From: SW10 sp965657795
GTDB lineage: Bacteria > Verrucomicrobiota > Verrucomicrobiia > Verrucomicrobiales > Akkermansiaceae
Assembly (NCBI GenBank): GCA_965657795.1
Contig: CBFHQJ010000008.1
Coordinates: 14,486-78,485, forward strand
DNA length: 64,000 nt
Direction: 5' to 3'
Positions 19,016-26,087 of the stretch are shown here, piece after piece; positions within the stretch are counted from its first letter, which is position 1; each line of letters begins with the position of its first letter. A program made the translations under genes and the position numbers. The notes under the pieces are model-generated. The model worked only from the letters and a program-made list of their open reading frames with translations, did not search any database and had not been told where the DNA came from.

Positions 19016-19606
19016 TTAACTGGCCGGGGCTGGTGCAGGAGTAGGTGCAGGGGGAACAAGTTTGGATGCAGGCAACAGCTGATGGGCCCTCACAAAGCTC
19101 GCCCGCAAGCGCTGGGCTTCAGCGGCATCCCAAGCCGTATTCAACTGATTCACGACAGGAGCTGCTGCAGGGAAAAGAGTTTGGAGAAGGGCAGCGACCA
19201 GATCACGTTTCCAGCCCTTCGTTCCTTCGACTCCCGCAACCTCTCCAAGTTCCTTAAGAGAAACCTCGACCTGATCCTGAAGCTGTTTGGTCTCGAGGAC
19301 CGGCTTTCCAACCTTGGAGTCTGCGGTCACAGCATTGGCCCAAACCTGTAAATTAGTATCGACCTTCGCATAGGCCCGCTGGATTCGGAATTCGTTGACC
19401 TGAAAATTGCCGGATGCCTTTGACTGACGAATAATCTCTTCGGCCCTCGTCTTCCATGTCAAACCGGCATCCGCTTTATTCATGAGATACTTTTTGGAAA
19501 CTGAAGCCATGGGATCCGGCTTCTGAAGATCCGGGCCACTTCCGCAAGACGCCAGAAAGCCGGACAGAACAACCACGGAAAGAATCATTCGCAAAGATAA
19601 TTTCAT
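19016..19606 (-). CDS. Lipoprotein of unknown function
   Basis: 196 residues. The N-terminus is a lipoprotein signal (MILSVVVLSGFLASCGSG) with lipobox LASC. The mature protein is helical and charged with no recognised domain, ending in a Pro/Ala tail (PPAPTPAPAPAS). The ATG at 19606 places the lipobox cysteine at about residue 20, which is standard. It is divergent from the caspase/SUMF1-like gene, with 56 bp between starts, so the two could share regulation. No function is claimed. Confidence 0.7.
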   Translation of the reverse strand: MKLSLRMILSVVVLSGFLASCGSGPDLQKPDPMASVSKKYLMNKADAGLTWKTRAEEIIRQSKASGNFQVNEFRIQRAYAKVDTNLQVWANAVTADSKVGKPVLETKQLQDQVEVSLKELGEVAGVEGTKGWKRDLVAALLQTLFPAAAPVVNQLNTAWDAAEAQRLRASFVRAHQLLPASKLVPPAPTPAPAPAS

Positions 19607-19662
19607 GATGAGTTCAGCTTGTCTTGACTGATTGAAGCGGACAATCAAAAAGGAAGGTGTTC

Positions 19663-21330
19663 ATGAGAAAAAGACTTCTTTATTTCTTGCTCTTACTGAG
19701 CAGCTTACCCGCTACTGCGGGGACTGCGGCCCTTCTTGTGGGGAATGCCAAATACCCCCTGGGATCCCAACAATTGCCCGAGATCAGGAACGAACTTCCT
19801 TTGCTCGCCCGCTCCCTAAGGTCCTTCCTCGACTTCGATAATCTCGATATTCAATACAACCTCGATTCCATTCCGATGAAGAGGGAACTTGAGAAATTCA
19901 TCATCGGTGCGGGCGATTCCCAGGGCATCAAAGGGAAGGACTTTTGCTACCTCCACTTTTCCGGGCATGGCATCATCCGAGGTTCGCAAATCCTCCTCCT
20001 CCCCAGCGACTCGAAGTATCATCGCAAGTCCCCCACCATGTTGCTGGACACCTGCCCTCTGGATCAAATTTTGAGACTGATCAAAGAACATGATGAGGTT
20101 CCTACTCTCGTCGTCATTGACTGCTGCCTTGAAGGTGATGAAGAGCAGTTCGAACTTGCAAAGCTTACCGAGGACTGCCCTAAAAACGTCTGCCTGGTCG
20201 CACCGGTCAGCATTGGCGAACAGGCCCCCGCCAAAAGTTTGCTAAACAAGGAATTGATTCGTTGCCTCGAAAACAACGAACTCAAAACCTGGGCGGCTGT
20301 AGCCAACAATCTCGCAAATCCCAAGGAGGGATTCTCGCCTCTTATCATTAACCCGGAGGCGCTGGTATCGGTGACCAAAACGGATACCATCGATCTTGAT
20401 GCAAGGGACGGAATCGCATTTGCAAACTTCCTTGATAACTTCGACCCAGACACCACTCCCGGCGGCAGCAAGATTCACAATGCCCTTGGGCAGCAGTTCA
20501 TTTTTTGTCCGGAGGGTCGATGCAAGACCGGCAGCAAGCCTGATGAAATTGGCCGTAACAATGACGGGAGAGAGGAACTTTTTGACCGGATGATCTCACC
20601 AAATTTTCTGATTGGAGCTCGTGAAATCACCCAACGAGATTGGAAAAGTGTCTATCGGACAAACCTGCTCGAACAAGCCGGAAAGGCTTTCAACGACACC
20701 GCGAATTACGCAACGATTAACCAGAAAACGATCCGCGATTATCTGAGCGCCAAAACACCAACAGATCTTGTCCTCAAGGAAAACCCCGAACTCCCGATGT
20801 ATTGGGTAAACTATCACGAGGCCATGGAATTCTGCCAGGAACTCACCCGAATTGATCACGACCGTGGCTACCTTCCGAAAGCTTGGGAGTATGGCCTGCC
20901 AACCGAATGGGAATGGGAATACGCCTGCCGGAGCGGACATTTCAAGAGCTTTGATCACGCTGCCGAACTCTCCGAAAGAGGATGGCATTTTGACAACGCT
21001 TTCCTTGACTACGAAGGCGCTGGCTTGTCTCGCTCACTGGTAAAAAGTAATAATCCGGAAGGTGATCGAAGCGGCCCTCACGTGACCGGCTTGAAGCTCC
21101 CAAACTCCTGGGGACTCTACGATTGCCTCGGCAACGTCTGGGAACTTTGCGAGCGCGAGGAAGATGGTGACAGCGGAGCGAGCATCAATCCAAGACGAGG
21201 AGGCAGCTGGCTTGCCAACGCAAAATTCGCCCGCCCTGCCAATCGCGACCAAGTGGAGTCCAACTTCCGCTTTATCGATCAGGGATTTCGGATTTGCCTC
21301 AGAAAGACGGGAGCAGGATTGGACCGCTGA
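19663..21330 (+). CDS. Secreted caspase-like peptidase fused to SUMF1/FGE-like domain
   Basis: 555 residues. Signal peptide (LLYFLLLLSSLPATAG). Residues about 20-190 form a caspase (C14) fold: TAALLVGNAKYP, catalytic His in LHFSGHGIIRGS, catalytic Cys in LVVIDCCLEGD. Residues about 300-553 form a formylglycine-generating-enzyme-like (SUMF1) domain: GLPTEWEWEYACRSG, GLYDCLGNVWELCE, RRGGSWL, GFRICL. In true FGE the GGS motif is followed by two copper-binding cysteines, here replaced by Ala (GGSWLANAKFARPANR), so this half is probably a binding module. ATG at 19663 is preceded by GGAAGG with 5 bp spacing; GTG at 19657 is the alternative. Likely an exported protease whose target is unknown. Confidence 0.85.
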   Translation: MRKRLLYFLLLLSSLPATAGTAALLVGNAKYPLGSQQLPEIRNELPLLARSLRSFLDFDNLDIQYNLDSIPMKRELEKFIIGAGDSQGIKGKDFCYLHFSGHGIIRGSQILLLPSDSKYHRKSPTMLLDTCPLDQILRLIKEHDEVPTLVVIDCCLEGDEEQFELAKLTEDCPKNVCLVAPVSIGEQAPAKSLLNKELIRCLENNELKTWAAVANNLANPKEGFSPLIINPEALVSVTKTDTIDLDARDGIAFANFLDNFDPDTTPGGSKIHNALGQQFIFCPEGRCKTGSKPDEIGRNNDGREELFDRMISPNFLIGAREITQRDWKSVYRTNLLEQAGKAFNDTANYATINQKTIRDYLSAKTPTDLVLKENPELPMYWVNYHEAMEFCQELTRIDHDRGYLPKAWEYGLPTEWEWEYACRSGHFKSFDHAAELSERGWHFDNAFLDYEGAGLSRSLVKSNNPEGDRSGPHVTGLKLPNSWGLYDCLGNVWELCEREEDGDSGASINPRRGGSWLANAKFARPANRDQVESNFRFIDQGFRICLRKTGAGLDR

Positions 21331-21440
21331 GCATCAGGTCTGAGCACTCAAATAAGAGTTCATTCCCCACACACAAGGCATTACCGGAACGGTCGAGCTG
21401 ACCACGAATGTTTTCATTCGAAAACCCATTATCACAGGAG

Positions 21441-22232
21441 CTATTTTTTGAGCCACCGCTTTTCTGCTGCCGCAATCTTCTCCGCACTTAAGCCCAGTGT
21501 TTTTAAAATGCCCTTGGCCATCATGACATTGCCGATCTTGTTCATATGGCAGCCATCGGTGGTCAGTTTATTCTGGATCTTACGATCATACTTTGGCTCT
21601 CCAAACATCCGGGCCTTGCCCGCCACATCCGGCATCGTCTTGAGCTGCACCTGCATTTCCTGATTCAGATCCGCCAGCGGAAGGTTCTTCTCTTTGGCGA
21701 ACTCCCTTAGGAAATCGTTATAAGCTACCAACTTTTTATTCGTCTCTTTTTCAGGATCTTCTCCGATCATCGTCGAGGTGAGGATTATGACCTTGATCCC
21801 TGCCGTCTCGGCTTGCTCAACAATCAATCGAACGTTCTTTTGATAGTCCTCCAGTGGGATTCCCTGAAACGTTCGGTTACCCAAGGTCAGCGTAAAGTGC
21901 CAGACATCGTTCACTCCGCAGCTGAGAAACATCAAATCAGGCTCCTTGCTGATGACATCCCGGTCCAAGCGCGCCAACATATCCTTTGACCGATTCCCTG
22001 AGACCCCTGCCGGAATATGGGTCAGCTCCAAGCCCTCTTGATTAAGAGCTTCCATGACCAAGGTCACATATCCGCTTTTCCTGGTCCCCGCCTGCGTGAT
22101 GGAGTCTCCCAGGAAAGCCACCTTTTCACCCTTGTTCACCAGGAGCTTGCTTGTGTCACCAAATACCGGCGACCACGAAAAAAGGACGAGAGTGATTGCA
22201 GCCTTTTTGAGGATTCCTCTTCTTGAAGTCAT
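21441..22232 (-). CDS. SGNH/GDSL hydrolase
   Basis: 263 residues. Signal sequence with SRRGILKKAA, which could be Tat. Block I (FLGDSITQAG, nucleophile Ser), Gly block (PAGVSGNRSKDM), Asn block (FLSCGVNDVWHF) and the Asp/His block (TDGCHMNKIGN) are all present, so an active esterase/lipase-like enzyme is expected. These secreted forms often deacetylate carbohydrates. Start chosen at MTSRRG because it begins a signal peptide. Intergenic 21331-21440 has no clear feature. Confidence 0.88.
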   Translation of the reverse strand: MTSRRGILKKAAITLVLFSWSPVFGDTSKLLVNKGEKVAFLGDSITQAGTRKSGYVTLVMEALNQEGLELTHIPAGVSGNRSKDMLARLDRDVISKEPDLMFLSCGVNDVWHFTLTLGNRTFQGIPLEDYQKNVRLIVEQAETAGIKVIILTSTMIGEDPEKETNKKLVAYNDFLREFAKEKNLPLADLNQEMQVQLKTMPDVAGKARMFGEPKYDRKIQNKLTTDGCHMNKIGNVMMAKGILKTLGLSAEKIAAAEKRWLKK

Positions 22233-22350
22233 TTCTTCTTTTAGCCGGATTCCACCTGACCACAATTCAAGAATCAGGCTCAAAGCAGACCGGCGGGAGT
22301 GCCTTTCCCCTTGTCACCGGCGGTTGAATGATCTAGCTCCCTAGGAAGAT

Positions 22351-22956
22351 ATGAATAGGAATGCCATCGCCGCTTTCCTCGCTTTGAACATCCTCATCAC
22401 CGGAGGGCTCGGCTACCTCGTGGTCACAGGCCAACAAAATGCTCCCGATAAAGCTGCCATGGCAACAGCCACTCCTGCGGAAATCAAAATCGACGTTTCC
22501 TCCATGGAGAAGCCACTCGCAGAACTCACCGACAAGGTCGACCAGCTTAACCAAACGGTGCAGCGCTTTAGCACCTCCTACGTTCAATATGATTTCCTGA
22601 AGCGCGAGATGGATCGGCTATCCGTTGTTGACCAGAGCATCGGCGTTCGGGCCCAAGCCACCGCCGCGTCGAAAACCGACAAGAATGCCGAGGAGGTTGA
22701 TGAAGTCATAGGCAAACTCAGCACCCTCTCGCAGCAAGTGAAAGGGCAGCTTCAAACCCGCCGTCAGACCATGCTCAAACTCATCTCCGGCCTTGAGAAA
22801 GAGCTGGCCTCAATCTCCGGCACCACAGCCCCCGCGCCGACACCGGCACCAATCCCTACTCCGGTGACCCCTGTGCCCGCTCCTCAAACTCCGCCAACTG
22901 TCCCTCCCACGCCCCCGACTGGGACGACCGGTTCAGGACCTTCCACCGGCGAGTAG
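22351..22956 (+). CDS. Membrane-anchored coiled-coil protein with Pro-rich tail
   Basis: 201 residues. A single N-terminal membrane helix (AAFLALNILITGGLGYLVVTG), a helical region with heptad-like spacing (MEKPLAELTDKVDQLNQTVQRF, further helices to about 155), then a Pro/Thr/Ala tail (TPVPAPQTPPTVPPTPPTG). No known domain. Probably a periplasmic or inner-membrane-anchored protein. Divergent from the SGNH gene. Confidence 0.6.
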   Translation: MNRNAIAAFLALNILITGGLGYLVVTGQQNAPDKAAMATATPAEIKIDVSSMEKPLAELTDKVDQLNQTVQRFSTSYVQYDFLKREMDRLSVVDQSIGVRAQATAASKTDKNAEEVDEVIGKLSTLSQQVKGQLQTRRQTMLKLISGLEKELASISGTTAPAPTPAPIPTPVTPVPAPQTPPTVPPTPPTGTTGSGPSTGE

Positions 22957-22970
22957 TCGGACGAGCGAAT

Positions 22971-24071
22971 TTAAAATTCGATCTTTTGCCCGTCGTTACG
23001 GGCTGAGACCAGACACGCATCTAGAACCCTCTGGGTCTTTAGCGAAATCTCCGGCCAAAATGGGTCCGGGGTTCCACTCAAAGCCAGCTCCGCAAATTTT
23101 CGGAACAACTTGGTTTCCTGCGCCGTTGGGTGGTTGTTGGCTTCTTCCTCTATCGTGAAGTCCCGCTCATTACGCTCTTTAAAGAACTGGCAGCCTTCTT
23201 GCACGAACTTGGGATTTGCCACTTTAAAGCCCAACTCCCCGCCGGGATAAGGGAGAACAAAGTCATCCACTCTCAAATGCCCTTTTGAACCGCTCACGTG
23301 CAACCATTGCTGGTTCTCGGTGAGGAAGGAATTATAGAAGGTCGCCGACGCTCCGTTCGCAAAAATCATTTCCGCACTCAGCTCGGTGGGCACTCCGGGG
23401 GAAGCTTCATCGCCACCTGCTGATGAAAGAAGAGTTGCCCGCAGTGAAACCGGCATCTCGTAGTTCATCACAAACAGGGTTGCCCGGATGGTATACCAGC
23501 CCAAGTCACCCAGTGCTCCCGCTGGCTCCAGCTCGCTACTTCCACGAATGTTTTCACCAAAAAACTCAGGCGGAGCACAAAAGGAAAAGGCCGAGGCAAT
23601 TCGCCGGATCTCTCCGACGTTTTCAGGATTATCAAGCGACTCCCGCAGCTTTGGCATCCGGTCGCTGTGCATGTACATCACACCGTCCATGAACTGAACG
23701 TTGTTGGTAGCACAAGCCAAGGTCATCGCCTCCAGAGTCTCGGAATCAATCGCGCAAGGCTTCTCACACATCACGTGCTTTCCGGCATTGGCAGCCTTCA
23801 CCACCCACTCCTTCCGCATCCCGGTTGGAAGCGGGACATAAATAGCATCCAGATCATCGGCAGCGATCATTTCATCATAACCGCCAATCGCTCTCGGCGC
23901 CTCTTCGAAGGGAACCTCCCCCTGACACTCATCAATAAATCGTTGCGCCTTCGAAGCATCACGACTCGCAACCGCAGCCACCACACCATTCCCCGAATTG
24001 CGGATCGCATCCCAATTCTTACGCGCAATATTCGCCGATCCTAAGATTCCCCATCGCAATGTCTCTGCCAT
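22971..24071 (-). CDS. Gfo/Idh/MocA-family oxidoreductase (cytoplasmic)
   Basis: 366 residues without a signal peptide. N-terminal Rossmann fold (LRWGILGSANIARKNWDAI) and the family motif HVMCEKPCAIDSETLEAM near residue 100; the C-terminal domain follows (GALGDLGWYTIRATLFV). Family members are NAD(P)-dependent dehydrogenases or reductases of sugars, inositols or biliverdin-like substrates. Unlike the paralogue at 2333 it lacks export signals. Convergent with the coiled-coil gene. Confidence 0.9.
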   Translation of the reverse strand: MAETLRWGILGSANIARKNWDAIRNSGNGVVAAVASRDASKAQRFIDECQGEVPFEEAPRAIGGYDEMIAADDLDAIYVPLPTGMRKEWVVKAANAGKHVMCEKPCAIDSETLEAMTLACATNNVQFMDGVMYMHSDRMPKLRESLDNPENVGEIRRIASAFSFCAPPEFFGENIRGSSELEPAGALGDLGWYTIRATLFVMNYEMPVSLRATLLSSAGGDEASPGVPTELSAEMIFANGASATFYNSFLTENQQWLHVSGSKGHLRVDDFVLPYPGGELGFKVANPKFVQEGCQFFKERNERDFTIEEEANNHPTAQETKLFRKFAELALSGTPDPFWPEISLKTQRVLDACLVSARNDGQKIEF

Positions 24072-24142
24072 GGAAAAGACTTACACGAAAACTCCCCTCA
24101 AAGACAAGCCACCTTAAAGGCCGGTATTATATCTCATTCCAA

Positions 24143-24631
24143 TTATTGCCGATATCTCTTGGTCAACCGCTTGGCGCACTCGATTTGCGCACCCGTTTCC
24201 AGACAGCATTTGCGCCGTTCCCGGATCCACGCCACCGGGTCGGCGCCTTTTGGTATGAACCCAGCCTTGGCACACCACGCGATGATGAATTGCCCCGTGC
24301 GACCGCAGCCCGCCACACAATGAACCACCACCGGCTCCTTCGCGGCGTGATGACGGTCCATCAACGCGATGAACTTATCAACCTGCTCTTCGGAAGGCAC
24401 CCCAAAATCAGGAACATGGATGAAGTGATAATCAAATCGCTTCGGAACATCCTGCCGGTTGTCAAACTCGCAGACATTCACCACCGACTTGATTCCCTCC
24501 TCGTCAAAAATCTCAAAGACATAGGGATCAGGCCACCACGATGCCGCGATGACTCCCTCCACAATCCAAGTGAAAGGCTCTGTTCTCTCCGGCTGTCCTC
24601 GTTCCGGCCAGTATGATGGGCGTATCGGCAT
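24143..24631 (-). CDS. Dual-specificity/tyrosine-type phosphatase
   Basis: 162 residues. The phosphatase P-loop VVHCVAGCGRTGQF (HCX5RT) is intact, with an upstream acidic region (IHVPDFGVP) that supplies the general-acid Asp. The N-terminus (FTWIVEGVIAASWWPD) matches the cyclin-like dual-specificity phosphatase fold. Substrate may be phosphoprotein or another phosphoester. Same strand as, and 71 bp downstream of, the oxidoreductase start. Confidence 0.85.
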   Translation of the reverse strand: MPIRPSYWPERGQPERTEPFTWIVEGVIAASWWPDPYVFEIFDEEGIKSVVNVCEFDNRQDVPKRFDYHFIHVPDFGVPSEEQVDKFIALMDRHHAAKEPVVVHCVAGCGRTGQFIIAWCAKAGFIPKGADPVAWIRERRKCCLETGAQIECAKRLTKRYRQ

Positions 24632-24737
24632 ATCGATTTATGAGCAAATTCCGCCGCCCTTGCCAACTTCTTCGACGATTCCATCAACCCATTTCTTCAA
24701 TCTTGGCCCAATTGTCCGGCACCCCTAAAGTCACAGC

Positions 24738-25805
24738 GTGCCGCCATCACTACTGACTTCTTCGGAAAAAATTCATCTCCTCCGGGAGATGATCCGTATC
24801 CGACGCTTCGAGCAGCGATGCATCAATCGGTATTCATCTGCCTGGCCTCGGACAATGGGCGGATTCCTCGTCCTCTCAATCGGTCAGGAATCAACCGCCG
24901 CTTCCGTTCGCGCAATCATGGGGGCTGACGACCACACCATCACCGGCGTCCGTGGAATTGGCCCCGCCCTCGCCGCCGGAATCTCGCCCTCGGCCATCAT
25001 GAGCGAACTCATGGGGCAGGCCAATGGTTGCTGCCATGGCAAAGGAGGAAACTTCTCTCTCTTCAGCCCCGTCCACCGCCACTGGGGCTGCTTCCCCATC
25101 GCCGCCGCTCACACCCCCATAGCCCTTGGGCTTAGCTTCGCCCTAAAATATCGGGCCACCGGGGGAGTCGTCTTTTGCTTCCTCGGTGACGGCTCCATTA
25201 ACCAAGGTGTCTTCCACGAAACTCTAAATCTCGCCGGCCTCTTCGACATCCCCACCGTCTTCGTTATTGAGAATAACAAATACGCCATGGGCTCCAGCAA
25301 TCGAAAAGCCTCAGCCTTCACAGACCACCTCGCCCAACGAGCCGAAGCTTACGATATCGATTGGGATCTCGCCAAAGGATGGGAAATAGACGAACTCCTC
25401 TCCAAACTCACCAAAGCTCGAAACCGTGCCCTCCAGGAATCCCGCCCCACCGTCCTCGAAATCGACACCTATCGCTACCACGGATTCTCCATTGCCGACG
25501 CCAATCACAAGAAATACCGCACACCCGACGAAATCAATTTTCACAAAGAACATCGCGACTCCATTCGCAACTGGGCCGACCAACTCATCACCGAAGGAAT
25601 CCTAACTCCCGAGGCCGAAGAGCAAATGAACCAAGAGGCCAAAGCTGAAGCCCTCGCCGCCTCCGACTTCGCTGAAACCTCATCTCCTCCCACACCCGCC
25701 GACCTCCTTGATCACGTCTATTGGGAAACCGACAACCAAACCCAGGCAAGCCAACAAGGTCGTCACTTCTTCAACGATGAGCCCCCTCTATCGGCTCAAT
25801 CCTGA
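24738..25805 (+). CDS. Thiamine-pyrophosphate-dependent dehydrogenase E1 alpha subunit
   Basis: 355 residues, GTG start. The N-terminus (LLREMIRIRRFEQRCI) and the TPP-binding block (FCFLGDGSINQGVFHETLNLAGLFDIPTVFVIENNKYAMG) are those of pyruvate/acetoin/branched-chain dehydrogenase E1 alpha. FRYHGFS-like block (TYRYHGFSIADANHKKYRT) is the phosphorylation-loop region. The C-terminus is longer than usual, with an Ala/Thr/Pro linker. No E1 beta or E2 gene follows, so the partner must be encoded elsewhere. The substrate is not decided by sequence. The GTG start at 24738 fits family length; ATG at 24789 would remove the conserved LLREM helix. Confidence 0.88.
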   Translation: MPPSLLTSSEKIHLLREMIRIRRFEQRCINRYSSAWPRTMGGFLVLSIGQESTAASVRAIMGADDHTITGVRGIGPALAAGISPSAIMSELMGQANGCCHGKGGNFSLFSPVHRHWGCFPIAAAHTPIALGLSFALKYRATGGVVFCFLGDGSINQGVFHETLNLAGLFDIPTVFVIENNKYAMGSSNRKASAFTDHLAQRAEAYDIDWDLAKGWEIDELLSKLTKARNRALQESRPTVLEIDTYRYHGFSIADANHKKYRTPDEINFHKEHRDSIRNWADQLITEGILTPEAEEQMNQEAKAEALAASDFAETSSPPTPADLLDHVYWETDNQTQASQQGRHFFNDEPPLSAQS

Positions 25806-25951
25806 TAGTTGGGATTCGCTTTACTCTTGGCCACGTTCTTGGGCGCTCCAAAATCGAGTGCTTTGATCTGAATAAGATAGCCGAGCTCCTCTTCAACTCC
25901 GGCATATTCTTCGATCCTTTCACACTTATTGACTGCTCTGGAACACAGCAT
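25796..25951 (-). CDS. Small hypothetical ORF (51 aa), possible gene remnant
   Basis: An ATG at 25951 opens 51 codons ending at 25796, overlapping the last bases of the E1 alpha gene tail to tail. The sequence looks coding-like (ERIEEYAGVEEELGYLIQIK, then PNYQD before the stop). A stop lies directly upstream of the ATG, so it may be either a small protein or the 3' end of a decayed gene. I do not recognise it. The rest of 25952-26087 shows nothing nameable. Confidence 0.3.
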   Translation of the reverse strand: MLCSRAVNKCERIEEYAGVEEELGYLIQIKALDFGAPKNVAKSKANPNYQD

Positions 25952-26087
25952 TCAGTTTATTGGCCGAATTGGGGGAGCATTCGCCGCAAGCGCCCGTAAA
26001 CTTCTCCCTCTCCGGTGAAATTTACCTACGCCCCTATGGCGTATTCATGGCACTCTTCTCTCAGGTAACAGGAGATAAAGTTTTGCC

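Noticed and set aside
21299..21487. A 62-codon minus-strand frame overlapping the 3' end of the caspase gene
   Set aside because: It has some coding-like character, but overlaps a well-supported gene on one side and the SGNH gene on the other, and no family is recognisable.
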